DNA from: Streptomyces wedmorensis
Lineage (GTDB): Bacteria; Actinomycetota; Actinomycetes; Streptomycetales; Streptomycetaceae
NCBI RefSeq assembly: GCF_000716445.1
Contig: NZ_JNWK01000019.1
Span: 1 to 64,000 of the forward strand
Reading direction: 5' to 3'
Length of the DNA: 64,000 nt
The notes under the pieces are model-generated. The model was not told the DNA's origin and did no database searches. It was given only the letters and a program-made list of their open reading frames with translations. How positions within the stretch are numbered: position 1 is the first letter of the stretch; each line of letters begins with the position of its first letter. Of this stretch, positions 1 through 7,770 are shown piece by piece. The translations under genes and the position numbers were made by a program.

Positions 1-78
1 CGACGGCGGCGGGCGCCGGGGCGGCGGGCGGCGCGGGCGGGGCCGGGGGCGCGACGGCGGCGGGCGCCGGGGCGGCGG
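1..78. repeat. 27-bp direct repeat in TerD linker coding region
   Basis: The same 27 bases occur at 1-27 and 52-78, a period of 51 bp or 17 codons. The repeat encodes the Ala/Pro linker of the TerD-family protein, so it is a coding repeat that can lengthen or shorten the linker in frame. Confidence 0.8.
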
Positions 79-586
79 CCGGTTCCTCGTCCACCGAGAC
101 GCCGAAGTCGGTCGCGATGCCGGCCAGGCCGTTCGCGTACCCCTGGCCCACTGCACGGGCCTTCCATGCGCCGTTGCGCAGATAGATCTCGACGACGACC
201 AGCGCCGTCTCGGTGGCGAGGCGCGGCGGTGTGAAGGTGGCCAGGACGCTGCCGTCGTCCGCGTTGCGCAGGGTGGCGGTGGGCTCGATGCCCTGGAAGG
301 TCTGGCCCGCGGCGTCGGGGCTCGCCGTGACGACGATCCGCTCGATGCCGGCGGGGAGGGCACCGGTGTCCACCACGATGGCGTCGGGCGCGGTCCCGCC
401 GCCGGAGCGGTAGGCGACGCCGGGCCCGGCCGGCTGGTTGTAGAAGATGAAGTCGTCGTCCGAGCGCACCTTGCCGTTGGCGCCGAGCAGCAGGCCCGAG
501 ACGTCGAGCCGCACCGGGGCGGCGACGTCCACCGCCACGCGCGCGGCGGTGAGAGGGATGTTCGAGCCGGGGGTCATAGCGGTCAT
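1..586 (-). CDS. TerD-family (tellurium resistance/stress) protein, 3' end beyond window
   Basis: The reading frame from ATG 586 begins MTAMTPGSNIPL and runs off the left edge, so the C-terminus is missing. About 175 residues form a TerD-like domain: the SDDDFIFYNQP and VVDTGALPAGIERIVVTAS stretches and LVVVEIYLRNGAWKARAVGQ are typical of the family. TerD proteins are calcium-binding, bacterial C2-like stress proteins that occur in many Streptomyces paralogues. After residue 175 the chain turns into an Ala/Pro-rich linker, so this is the longer type carrying a second domain that lies outside the window. ATG 577 is an alternative start. No neighbouring ter gene is visible here, so its partner system cannot be judged. 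Confidence 0.85.
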   Translation of the reverse strand, partial: MTAMTPGSNIPLTAARVAVDVAAPVRLDVSGLLLGANGKVRSDDDFIFYNQPAGPGVAYRSGGGTAPDAIVVDTGALPAGIERIVVTASPDAAGQTFQGIEPTATLRNADDGSVLATFTPPRLATETALVVVEIYLRNGAWKARAVGQGYANGLAGIATDFGVSVDEEPAAAPAPAAVAPPAPPAPPAAPAPAAV

Positions 587-650
587 GCCAGGGCTAACGA
601 TCCGGGCCCCTTTGCCGTTCCCTTACCCGCACCGGGTTCGGCCACCCTGG

Positions 651-881
651 TTACTTCCGGCCACTCTGGTTGCGCGGGTGGTTCCTGGCCTGCCGCTCGT
701 TCCCGAAGCGGTACGAGCCCGTCCAGCGGGCCATGACCAGCTGGGCGTCGCCCGCCTCCACCTCCGCGAGGAACTTCTCGGCGCGCCCGCCGCGCAGCAC
801 GCCCGCGGCGCGGCCCTGGTGGGTGAGGACGACCGTGCCGTCCCGGCGCTGTTCGTAGGTGAATCCATGAGGTCGTGGCAT
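651..881 (-). CDS. Small conserved Streptomyces protein of unknown function (76 aa)
   Basis: A 76-residue basic protein beginning MPRPHGFTYEQRRDGTVVLTHQGR and containing LRGGRAEKFL and a basic Asn/Arg-rich tail (GNERQARNHPRN). This pattern matches a small hypothetical protein that is common in Streptomyces; I know no function for it. Upstream in-frame ATGs exist at 890, 917 and 938. I prefer 881 because GGCAGG lies nine bases before it, while the others lack a well-placed ribosome binding site. It is divergent from the AraC gene at 937 and shares a very short intergenic region with it. Confidence 0.7.
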   Translation of the reverse strand: MPRPHGFTYEQRRDGTVVLTHQGRAAGVLRGGRAEKFLAEVEAGDAQLVMARWTGSYRFGNERQARNHPRNQSGRK

Positions 882-936
882 GCCGGGCATCCTGCCGTTC
901 CCGGTCAGATCCGTCATATGAATATTCTTTCGGTCC

Positions 937-1941
937 ATGGGCGCAGTAGGGACCGCGGGTGCCGCGGGCGGGGTGGGTGGCAGTTCGTTCCGGACGGGGG
1001 ACGTGGACGAGGCGCGGGTGGAACTCGACGCCCGCTACTACGCGAACCGGATGGACGTCCTCGAAGGGGAGCGGCGGCCGTTCGCGGCGCGCTTCGACAC
1101 CGTCGCGCTCGGACCGCTGGTCATCGGCGACCTGAGCTGCGGCGCCGACGTGCGGATGAGCTTCGGCGAGCTCGGCGCGTACCACCTGAACGCACCGCTG
1201 AGCGGGACGATGGAGATGCGCCAGGGCGGCGGCCCCACGATCGTCGCGACGCCGGCCGAGGCGCTGCTGCTCGACCCGGCGGGTGACACCTACCTCGACC
1301 GCTGGAGCGGCGACTGCCGGACCCTGTCCGTGAAGGTGGGGGCGGCCGCGCTCCACGACCGGCTGGGCCGGCTCATCGGCCGTCCCCCGCGCGGCCCGCT
1401 CGCCTTCGCGCCCCGCCTGGACATCACCCGCGGCCCCGGTCTGAGCTGGGTGCGCTTCGCCCGGCAGGTCGCCGCGGAGACGCTCGCCGGCGACGGGCTC
1501 GCCCGGCACGAGCTGGTGGCCGCGCCCCTTCAGGAGGCACTCCTGAACGGGCTGCTCCTGGCCGCGGACCACCCCTGGCGCGAGGCGCTCGCCCACCCGG
1601 CGGAGCCGCGCCGCCCGGCCCCGGTCAAGCGGGCGATGGACGCGGTGCGGGAGCGCCCCGAGCACCCCTTCACCTCCACCGAGCTCGCGGCCCTCTCCCG
1701 GGTGAGCGTGCGGCGCCTCCAGGAGTCCTTCCGGGAGTACGTGGGGATGTCGCCGATGGCGTACGTGCGGGAGGTCCGCCTCGACCGGGTCCGCGAGGAG
1801 CTGCGGGCGGCGGCCCCGGACGAGGTGAGCGTGAGCGAGGTGGCCTGGCGGTGGGGCTTCGCCCACCAGGGACGCTTCGCGGCGCACTACCGGGAGAAGT
1901 TCGGCGAACCGCCCTCCCGGACGCTGCGAGCGGCCCGCTGA
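937..1941 (+). CDS. AraC-family transcriptional regulator
   Basis: 334 residues. The first ~170 residues resemble the AraC-binding-like domain found in actinobacterial AraC regulators (DARYYANRMDVLEG, FGELGAYHLNAPLSG). The last ~100 form the double helix-turn-helix, with FTSTELAALSRVSVRRLQESFREYVGMSPMAYVR cut by the usual linker and VAWRWGFAHQGRFAAHYREKFGEPPSRTLR at the end. Effector and targets are not evident. There is no ribosome binding site before ATG 937. A TATTCT box at 923-928 sits eight bases before the start, which would fit a leaderless transcript; a downstream start cannot be excluded. It diverges from the small conserved gene at 651-881, the most obvious local target. Confidence 0.85.
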   Translation: MGAVGTAGAAGGVGGSSFRTGDVDEARVELDARYYANRMDVLEGERRPFAARFDTVALGPLVIGDLSCGADVRMSFGELGAYHLNAPLSGTMEMRQGGGPTIVATPAEALLLDPAGDTYLDRWSGDCRTLSVKVGAAALHDRLGRLIGRPPRGPLAFAPRLDITRGPGLSWVRFARQVAAETLAGDGLARHELVAAPLQEALLNGLLLAADHPWREALAHPAEPRRPAPVKRAMDAVRERPEHPFTSTELAALSRVSVRRLQESFREYVGMSPMAYVREVRLDRVREELRAAAPDEVSVSEVAWRWGFAHQGRFAAHYREKFGEPPSRTLRAAR

Positions 1942-2382
1942 CGGGTCGCCGACCGCACCCTGCCGGGCCGCCGGGCTGTCGGGCCGCTGAGCCGCCGGGC
2001 CGCCGGGCTGTCGGGCCGCCGGGCTGTCGGGCCGCCGGGCTGTCGGGCCGCCGGGCCGCCGGGCTGTCGGGCCGCTGAGCCGCCGGACTGTCGGGACGCC
2101 GAGCCGCTGACCAGTCGGTCGGTCTGGCCGGGCGTGGCATGCGCCCCCTGCGCGCCGGTCGTGCTCCTGTGCGTCTACTCGTCGCGCATTCCGGACAGAG
2201 GCCGCGTTCCGCGGCTCGCGATGATCTTCGTCGCGACCTACGGTGGACGGGTCCGGTCTGCCAGCGCGCACCGTGACCCGGGCCCCGGCCGGCTCCCCCG
2301 TATCAGTCCGGCCGGGTCCTGCGTACCCCCGTCCCCCCGCCGGGTACGCGCCCGGCGGACACCCCCCCTGGCCGCCTGCCGC
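1942..2382. other. Intergenic region with tandem repeat, no gene seen
   Basis: This stretch separates the AraC gene from the end of udh. Its first third is the tandem repeat at about 1963-2110. The rest, 2111-2382, holds no reading frame with convincing codon bias and no recognisable RNA. It is GC-rich with scattered short inverted repeats that could end transcription of udh or the AraC gene, but none is strong enough to call. Confidence 0.6.
1963..2110. repeat. Tandem repeat of a 16-bp GC-rich unit
   Basis: About 150 bp built from a 16-bp unit, GGGCTGTCGGGCCGCC, present in at least five near-perfect copies and mixed with variants in which CTGTCGG is replaced by CGCTGAG or CGCCGGG. It lies just downstream of the AraC stop codon. 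There are no unique spacers, so this is a simple satellite-like array and not a CRISPR. All six frames are open over long distances because of the repeat, which produces spurious reading frames. Confidence 0.8.
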
Positions 2383-3192
2383 TCAGTGCGGCCAGCGGGG
2401 CGGGTCCACGGTGAAGTGGCCGCCCAGGTAGAGGTCGTCGGCGCTGCCCTCGGGCGGGAGGCCCTTGTCGGCGACGAGCTTCTCCGCGTACGCCTCCGAG
2501 TCGTCCCGGGGTTCGAAGCCGAGCGCCCTGGCCGAGGCGAGGTCCCACCACGAGCGGGTGTTGGCGGAGGAGCCGTACACGACCGTGTGGGCCACGTCCG
2601 GGGCGGTGAGCGCGGCGTGCAGGAGGCGGGCGCAGTCGGCCGGGCTGAGCCACATCGAGAGCATCCGCACGGAGGTGGGCTCCGGGAAGCAGGAGCCGAT
2701 GCGGACGGAGACGGTCTCGATGCCGTGCAGGTCCCAGTAGAGCTGGGCCAGGTCCTCGCCGAAGCACTTGGAGAGGCCGTAGAAGGTGTCGGGCCGGTGC
2801 GGGGTGTCGACCGGGACGAGGGGCTCGCCCTCGCGCGGGCGCCGGGTGAAGCCGACGGCGTGGTTGCTGGAGGCGAAGACCACGCGGCGCACGCCCTCCT
2901 CACGGGCGGCCTCGTAGAGGTGGTGGGTGCCGGCGATGTTGGCGGCCATGATCCTGTCGAAGTCGGCCTCCAGGGAGATGCCGGCCAGGTGCACGACCGC
3001 GTCGACGCCCCGGACCGCCTCGCGCAGCGCCGTGCGGTCCGCGAGGTCGGCGACGATCGCGTCCGGCTCCCCGGGTACGGGGGCGACGTCCAGCAGGCGG
3101 AGCTCGTAGCCGTACGGGGGCAGCAGCTCCCGCATCAGCGTGCCGACGCCCCCGGCGGCGCCGGTGAGCAGGACGGTGCGGGGTACGGACAT
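2383..3192 (-). CDS. udh: NAD-dependent uronate dehydrogenase
   Basis: 269 residues of the extended SDR (epimerase-like) fold. The NAD-binding motif TGAAGGVG is at 10-17. The catalytic Ser is in FASSNH near 109 and the YGLSK motif gives Tyr138 and Lys142. The GISLEADFDRIMAANIAGT, RIGSCFPEP and SSANTRSWWD segments match characterised bacterial uronate dehydrogenases, which oxidise glucuronate or galacturonate to the aldaro-lactone. It diverges from kdgD, whose product acts later in the same oxidative route, and this context supports the call over a generic epimerase. A promoter with TTGACG and TAGCGT boxes lies upstream and an IclR-like half-palindrome covers its start site. Confidence 0.85.
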   Translation of the reverse strand: MSVPRTVLLTGAAGGVGTLMRELLPPYGYELRLLDVAPVPGEPDAIVADLADRTALREAVRGVDAVVHLAGISLEADFDRIMAANIAGTHHLYEAAREEGVRRVVFASSNHAVGFTRRPREGEPLVPVDTPHRPDTFYGLSKCFGEDLAQLYWDLHGIETVSVRIGSCFPEPTSVRMLSMWLSPADCARLLHAALTAPDVAHTVVYGSSANTRSWWDLASARALGFEPRDDSEAYAEKLVADKGLPPEGSADDLYLGGHFTVDPPRWPH

Positions 3193-3233
3193 GGAGCGGG
3201 TCTCCTCCGTCGAGTGCCATGCGGCTGAGTGTC

Positions 3234-3279
3234 GTTCACAACCATGGACACGCTAGGGAGCGGCCCGACGGAGCGTCAA
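3234..3279 (-). promoter_or_regulatory. udh promoter with candidate operator
   Basis: On the minus strand TTGACG (3274-3279) and TAGCGT (3250-3255) are 18 bp apart, a good vegetative-type promoter for udh. Directly after the -10 box lies GTTC-N8-GGAC (3234-3249), one base off the GTTC-N8-GAAC pattern seen twice at the KGSADH promoter. Its position over the expected start site suits a repressor. The operator assignment is inference. Confidence 0.55.
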
Positions 3280-3327
3280 GGGCCGGTCATGCGCGGGGCA
3301 TGCGCGGGGCATACACGGGCATGCGCC

Positions 3328-3394
3328 TTGACCCTTGTTCGGGGCTGATCTAGCGTGCGTGTCGGCATCGTTCAAGAATATGGATGACAGTCAT
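3328..3394 (+). promoter_or_regulatory. kdgD promoter and leader palindromes
   Basis: TTGACC (3328-3333) and TAGCGT (3351-3356) are separated by exactly 17 bp and point towards kdgD. Downstream are a GTTC-N8-GGAT sequence at 3370-3385, a weak version of the KGSADH operator, and a perfect ATGAC-A-GTCAT palindrome at 3384-3394. Both lie in the untranslated leader where a repressor could bind. The promoter is seen directly; the operator roles are inferred. Confidence 0.55.
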
Positions 3395-3440
3395 AACTGT
3401 GCACAGAGGCTGTGCACGACGGACTTCCCTGGGAGCGCCC

Positions 3441-4373
3441 GTGACCACTGCCCCGCTCGCCGGCCGGCTCGACGGCCTGCTCTTCTTCCCCGTCACCGCC
3501 TTCGCGCCGGACGGCTCCGTCGACCTCGACGCCTTCCGCGCCCACGTCCGCGCCGGCGTCGACGCGGGCGCCGCGGCCGTGTTCGCCTGCTGCGGCACCG
3601 GCGAGTTCCACGCCCTCACCCCCGAGGAGTTCAGGGACTGCGTGGCCGCCGCCGTCGAGGAGGCCGCCGGCCGCGTCCCGGTCGTCGCCGGCACCGGCTA
3701 CGGCACCGCGCTCGCGATCCGGTACGCGCGCCTCGCCGAGGAGGCGGGCGCGGACGGGCTCCTCGCCATGCCCCCTTACCTCGTCGTCGCCGACCAGGCC
3801 GGACTGCTCCGCCACTACACCGAACTCGCCGCCGCCACCCCGCTCGACGTCATCGTCTACCAGCGGGACAACGCGATCCTCACCCCCGCCACCGCCGTCG
3901 CCCTCGCCCGCACCGACGGCATCATCGGCCTCAAGGACGGCCACGGCGACCTCGGCCTCATGCAGCGGATCGTCAGCGCCGTCCGCGCCGAAGGCCTCGA
4001 CCTGCTCTACTTCAACGGCCTGCCGACCGCCGAACTCACCGGCGCCGCCTACCGGGGCATCGGCGTCACCCTCTACTCCTCCGCCGTCTTCTGCTTCGCC
4101 CCCGACCTGGCCCTCGCCTTCCACCGGGCCCTCACCGCCGGCGACGACGCCACCGTGGACCTGCTCGTCGACGGCTTCTACCGGCCGCTCGTCGAACTCC
4201 GCGACCAGGGGCGGGGATACGCCGTCTCGCTCGTCAAGGCGGCGGTGCGGATGGCGGGGACGGACGTCGGCGAGGTGCGCCCGCCGCTGAGCGAGCCCGC
4301 CCCCGAGCACCTCAGGGAACTCGCCCTGCTCGTCGAGCGCGGCCGGGCCCTCCTCAAGGAGGCGGGAGCATGA
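3441..4373 (+). CDS. kdgD: 5-dehydro-4-deoxyglucarate dehydratase
   Basis: 310 residues of the dihydrodipicolinate synthase family, a cytoplasmic TIM barrel. It converts 5-dehydro-4-deoxyglucarate to 2-oxoglutarate semialdehyde with loss of water and CO2. The Schiff-base lysine is Lys165 in IIGLKDGHGD and the catalytic Tyr140 is in VIVYQRDN. The CCGTGEFHALT and LLYFNGLPTAE segments are typical of KdgD rather than DapA. GTG 3441 is chosen because GGGAG lies just before it and the length then matches the family. It overlaps the next gene by ATGA and diverges from udh. KGSADH, the next enzyme of the pathway, lies at 23382-24884. Confidence 0.88.
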   Translation: MTTAPLAGRLDGLLFFPVTAFAPDGSVDLDAFRAHVRAGVDAGAAAVFACCGTGEFHALTPEEFRDCVAAAVEEAAGRVPVVAGTGYGTALAIRYARLAEEAGADGLLAMPPYLVVADQAGLLRHYTELAAATPLDVIVYQRDNAILTPATAVALARTDGIIGLKDGHGDLGLMQRIVSAVRAEGLDLLYFNGLPTAELTGAAYRGIGVTLYSSAVFCFAPDLALAFHRALTAGDDATVDLLVDGFYRPLVELRDQGRGYAVSLVKAAVRMAGTDVGEVRPPLSEPAPEHLRELALLVERGRALLKEAGA

Positions 4374-5503
4374 GGGCGGGAGCCTTCGTCTACCCGTGGG
4401 ACGTCGACGGCGACCCCGCCGCCCCCGCGCTCCTCGCCGGACTCGGCGTCGCCCAGGTCACCCTCGCCGCGGCCTACCACTCCACCCGGGCGCTGAGCCC
4501 CCGCCACCCGGCGCACCGGATCGTCACCGCCGAGCACGCGGCCGTGCTCTACCCGCCGGACCCGGACCGCTGGGCGGGTCGTGCGCTGCGCCCGTACCCG
4601 GCGGGGGAGTGGGCACCCGGCGACGCGTACGGCCGGGCCGCCGACGCGCTCGCCGGAACCGGCCTCGAGGTGCACAGCTGGGTGGTCCTCGCGCACAACT
4701 CCCGCCTCGGTGCCGAGCATCCGGAGACCTCCGTCGTCAACGCATACGGCGACCGGTACCCCTGGGCCCCCTGCGTCGCCCGCCCCGACGTCCGCGCCCT
4801 GCTCGTCGACCTCGCCGCCGAGGCCGCCGTACGGCCCGGCGCGGCCGGCACCGAACTGGAGTCCTGCGGCTGGTACGGCCTGGCCCACCTGCACGCCCAC
4901 GACAAGACCGGCGGGATCACCCTGGGGGAGCGCGCCCAGTACCTCATGTCGCTCTGCTTCTGCCCCGCCTGCCGACAGGGGTACGGGGACGGGGGCGCCG
5001 ACCCCGACGAACTGGCCGCCGCGGTGCGCGGGGCCCTGGAGCCCGTCTGGGCCGGCGCGGGGCCGGCGGGCGGCCTCGGCGTCCTCGAGGCCCCGGCCCT
5101 GGCCTGGCGCGCCGTCACCGCCCGCACGTTCCAGGAGGCCGCCGTCGGCGCCGTACGCGCCGCCGCCCCGCCCGGCTTCCGGATCCTGCTCCACGCGGAC
5201 CCCGACCCCCACCGCTGCGGCGCCGACGCCGGCACCGACCCGGCGCACGTCCTGGGGCTCACGGACGGCGTCGTCGCCCGCCCCCCGAAGATCGCCGGCT
5301 TCGCCGCCCACGCCCGCCCGGGCACCGTCCTCGCCGCCAACCTCTCCGTCGTCGCCGGCATGGGCGGCGCCCCCGGACGCCTCGTCCGGGACGCCGAGGA
5401 GGCCCGCGATGCCGGAGCGACCGAACTGCGGCTCTACCACGCGGGCTTGGCCTCGGACGAGGATCTGGGCGCGATCCGTACGGCGCTGCGGAAGCTGAGC
5501 TGA
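4370..5503 (+). CDS. Uncharacterised TIM-barrel-like protein in operon with kdgD
   Basis: 377 residues, start ATG 4370 overlapping the kdgD stop (ATGA) with AAGGAGG upstream, so the two are translationally coupled. I do not recognise a characterised family, though similar actinobacterial 'alanine-rich' proteins start with the same GAFVYPWD motif. Features suggest a sugar-active barrel: repeated beta-strand-like segments, ESCGWYGLAHLHAHDKTGG near 165-180, and a Cys cluster CFCPACRQGY near 200 that could bind a metal. No signal peptide or membrane segment is visible, so it should be cytoplasmic. Operon position suggests a role in sugar-acid metabolism, possibly as a lactonase, isomerase or hydrolase; this is inference only. 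Confidence 0.7.
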   Translation: MRAGAFVYPWDVDGDPAAPALLAGLGVAQVTLAAAYHSTRALSPRHPAHRIVTAEHAAVLYPPDPDRWAGRALRPYPAGEWAPGDAYGRAADALAGTGLEVHSWVVLAHNSRLGAEHPETSVVNAYGDRYPWAPCVARPDVRALLVDLAAEAAVRPGAAGTELESCGWYGLAHLHAHDKTGGITLGERAQYLMSLCFCPACRQGYGDGGADPDELAAAVRGALEPVWAGAGPAGGLGVLEAPALAWRAVTARTFQEAAVGAVRAAAPPGFRILLHADPDPHRCGADAGTDPAHVLGLTDGVVARPPKIAGFAAHARPGTVLAANLSVVAGMGGAPGRLVRDAEEARDAGATELRLYHAGLASDEDLGAIRTALRKLS

Positions 5504-5507
5504 AGGG

Positions 5508-6245
5508 TCACCGCCCTCCGGCGGGCGGTCCCTCCCCGACCGTCGGCGCGTCTCCCCGGCGGGCGGGCTCGTCGGCCCGGAGGGCGGCGAGCAGGCGCTG
5601 TGCGGAGGCGCGGGTGTCGGCGACGTGGGTGCGGGCGAGGGCTTCGGCGCCGTCCTCGTCGCGGTCGCGGACCGCCGCGTAGAGCCGCTCGTGGGCTCCG
5701 CACATGGGTTCGCCGTCCGACCGGGCGGAGGTGAGCCGGAAGAGGCGGCGGAGCCGGGAGTCGAGAGGGGCCATGAGGTCCATCAGGAGCGGGTTGCCGG
5801 AGAGTTCGACGATCCGCCGGTGGAAGTCGGCGTTGAGGGAGACCGTGTCGCGCAGGCGCCCGGCCTCCGCCGCCGCGCGGGCGCGGGCCAGCAGCCGTTC
5901 CAGGTCGCGGAGCTGGGCCGGGGCGGCGTGCCGGGCGGCGAGGCGGGCGGCCAGGCCCTCCAGGTTCTCCCGTACGTCGAAGAGGTGCTCGGCGTCGCGC
6001 GGGCCGAAGTCCGCCACCACGGCACCCCTGCGCGGCTGCACCGAGAGGAAGCCCTCCGATTCGAGCCGCTGCATCGCCTCGCGCACCGGCACCCGGGAGA
6101 CTCTCAGCTCCTCGGCGATCTCGCGTTCCACCAGGCGCGTGCCCGCCGGGTACTCCGCCTCGATGATCCGCTCGCGCAGCTCCACGTACACGCGCTCGCG
6201 CAGGGACGGGTGGGCGTCCCCGGCGGCGGGGCGGGAGGTGGTCAT
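5508..6245 (-). CDS. GntR-family regulator, FCD (FadR) subfamily
   Basis: 245 residues. A winged helix occupies ~14-78 (SLRERVYVELRERIIEAEYPAGTRL, then VSRVPVREAMQRLESEGFL), followed by the all-helical FCD effector domain (~85-210) with the DFHRRIVELSGN and HERLYAAVRDRD segments that carry metal-ligand positions. Such proteins are usually ligand-released repressors. ATG 6245 has GGAG upstream. It lies downstream of, and in the same direction as, the deaminase-like gene at 6492-7682, whose promoter region holds a FadR-type palindrome TGGTATACCA. The likely role is control of that gene. It ends four bases past the convergent 4370-5503 gene. Confidence 0.85.
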   Translation of the reverse strand: MTTSRPAAGDAHPSLRERVYVELRERIIEAEYPAGTRLVEREIAEELRVSRVPVREAMQRLESEGFLSVQPRRGAVVADFGPRDAEHLFDVRENLEGLAARLAARHAAPAQLRDLERLLARARAAAEAGRLRDTVSLNADFHRRIVELSGNPLLMDLMAPLDSRLRRLFRLTSARSDGEPMCGAHERLYAAVRDRDEDGAEALARTHVADTRASAQRLLAALRADEPARRGDAPTVGEGPPAGGR

Positions 6246-6371
6246 CGGGAGGGCTCCAGTCGGGACGCGCGGGGCGGTCCCCCGATCTTCGCAGACCGCT
6301 CGGCGAGGGCGGCGGAGCCAGGGGCCGCCGGCCGCCGGCCGTCGCCCGGCGGCCGGCACACCGCCTCGGCG

Positions 6372-6537
6372 CCACACCGGGCGGCCGTCCCGGAGCCACC
6401 ACGCCGGCCGCCTCGGAGCCACCGCGCGGGCCGGCGCGGACGGTCACGCCGGGCGGCCGTCCCGGAGCCACCACGCGGCCGGCGCGGACGGTCACACCAG
6501 GCGGCCGTCCCGCGCCACCACGCGCCCGGCGCGGACC
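6372..6537. repeat. Tandem ~48-bp duplication of the deaminase gene 3' end
   Basis: A block of about 48 bp (GGTCAC..GGCGGCCGTCCC..CCACCACGCG..CCGGCGCGGAC) occurs at 6490-6537, where it encodes the last residues and stop codon of the deaminase-like protein. It recurs at 6442-6489 and, more diverged with a short insertion, at 6372-6441. The extra copies lie in the gap before the GntR gene. This looks like slippage or unequal exchange that duplicated the end of the gene. Each extra copy retains the stop codon. Confidence 0.75.
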
Positions 6538-7682
6538 ACGAGGTCGCGGCGGGGCAGGTCCACGACGGCCTGCGGGAGGCATTCGCCGTCGAGGAGCATG
6601 AAGTCGGCGGGAGAGCCGGGCCGGAGGTCCGCCTTCGGCAGGCCGAGCAGCTCCGCGCCGCCGTCGGCCGCGAGGCGGAAGCAGGCCTCGAGTTCCTCGT
6701 CGAGGCGGGCGTCCAGGGCCCAGGCGGCCAGCCAGGCGCGGTGCAGCATGTCCGCGTTGCCGAACGGGCTCCAGCTGTCCCGCACGCCGTCCGAGCCGAG
6801 CCCGATCCGCACCCCGCGCTCGGCGAGGCGGCGGAAGGGCAGGATCGTGGTCGCCGAGAGGGCGACCGTGGTGAGCGCGATCCCGGCCTCCGCGAGCAGG
6901 TCGGCCGTCTCGTCGAGCTCCCGTCCGGAGAGGCCGGCGACCGCGAAGGCGTGCGCCACGCTCACCCGGCCCCGGAGGCCCAGGGCGCGGGTGCGGGCGG
7001 CGATGTCCCGGAGCGGGGCGAGGCCCCGCTCGCCCCGGTCGTGGAGGTGGATGTCGAGCCCGAGCCCGTGCTTCTCGGCCAGGGCGAAGACCGTGCCCAG
7101 CTGGTCGCCGTCCGCGTCGAAACCGGCCGGGTCGATGCCGCCGATGTGGGTGACGAGACCGCTCGCCGCCGCCTCCGCCAGCAGCTCGGCCACACCCGGG
7201 GTCCGGACCACGCCGTGCTGCGGGAAGGCGACGAGCTCCACGTCGACGACCCCGGCGAGCTTTCCGGCGGCCTCGGCGACGCCCTCGATCCCGGCGAGTC
7301 CGTACGCCGGGGCGACGTCCGCGTGGGCGCGCATCGCCCGGGTGCCCCGCGCCGCCGCGTGGGACATCAGCCGCAGCGCCCGCTCGCCCACCGGGGCCGG
7401 CAGGGCGCGGGCGAGTTCCACGTCCCCGGCGACGTGCTCGGCGATGCCGTGCGCGGGGCGCCTGCTGTGCCAGGGCTCGCCCCAGGAGGTCTTGTCCGGG
7501 TGGATGTGCGCGTCGACCAGGGTCGGCAGGGCCAGCCGGCCGCCGCCGTCCACCCGCTCGACCCGGGCGTCCGCCGGCACCTCCGCCGCCAGGAGGCCGT
7601 CCACCGCGACCAGGTCGCGGGCCGGGCCGCCGAAGGGGCGTACGTCGTGGAAGAGGGTCGCGGTGCGCGGCGGCGGGGTCAC
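6492..7682 (-). CDS. Cytosine-deaminase-like amidohydrolase
   Basis: 396 residues of the metal-dependent amidohydrolase superfamily, nearest in style to CodA-type deaminases. The HxH metal motif is DAHIHPDKTSWG (His59, His61). Later ligands fit DIHLHDRG, VSVAHAF and GLGSDGVRDSW, in the usual order. The substrate is unknown; a cyclic amidine, pterin or related heterocycle is the family norm. GTG 7682 has GAGGAG five bases upstream. It is probably co-transcribed with the GntR gene at 5508-6245. A TGGTATACCA palindrome lies 48 bp upstream. Its 3' end has been tandemly duplicated in the downstream gap. Confidence 0.8.
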   Translation of the reverse strand: MTPPPRTATLFHDVRPFGGPARDLVAVDGLLAAEVPADARVERVDGGGRLALPTLVDAHIHPDKTSWGEPWHSRRPAHGIAEHVAGDVELARALPAPVGERALRLMSHAAARGTRAMRAHADVAPAYGLAGIEGVAEAAGKLAGVVDVELVAFPQHGVVRTPGVAELLAEAAASGLVTHIGGIDPAGFDADGDQLGTVFALAEKHGLGLDIHLHDRGERGLAPLRDIAARTRALGLRGRVSVAHAFAVAGLSGRELDETADLLAEAGIALTTVALSATTILPFRRLAERGVRIGLGSDGVRDSWSPFGNADMLHRAWLAAWALDARLDEELEACFRLAADGGAELLGLPKADLRPGSPADFMLLDGECLPQAVVDLPRRDLVVRAGRVVARDGRLV

Positions 7683-7729
7683 GTGGGCTCCTCGGGGGCG
7701 AGGGACGGTCCGGGAACGGTACCGCGATC

Positions 7730-7739
7730 TGGTATACCA
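7730..7739. promoter_or_regulatory. FadR-type GntR operator candidate (TGGTATACCA)
   Basis: A perfect 10-bp palindrome upstream of the deaminase-like gene. Operators of FCD-type GntR regulators commonly follow TNGTNNNACNA, and the core here matches uronate/hexuronate-type GntR boxes. With the FCD-type GntR gene in the same transcription unit, autoregulation through this site is likely. No second copy was noticed elsewhere in the window. Confidence 0.55.
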
Positions 7740-7770
7740 CGGGCGTCGGCGGGATCCGCCCCACCGCCCC

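Noticed and set aside
1963..2110. CRISPR-like array
   Set aside because: The repeats are contiguous without unique spacers and no cas genes are present.
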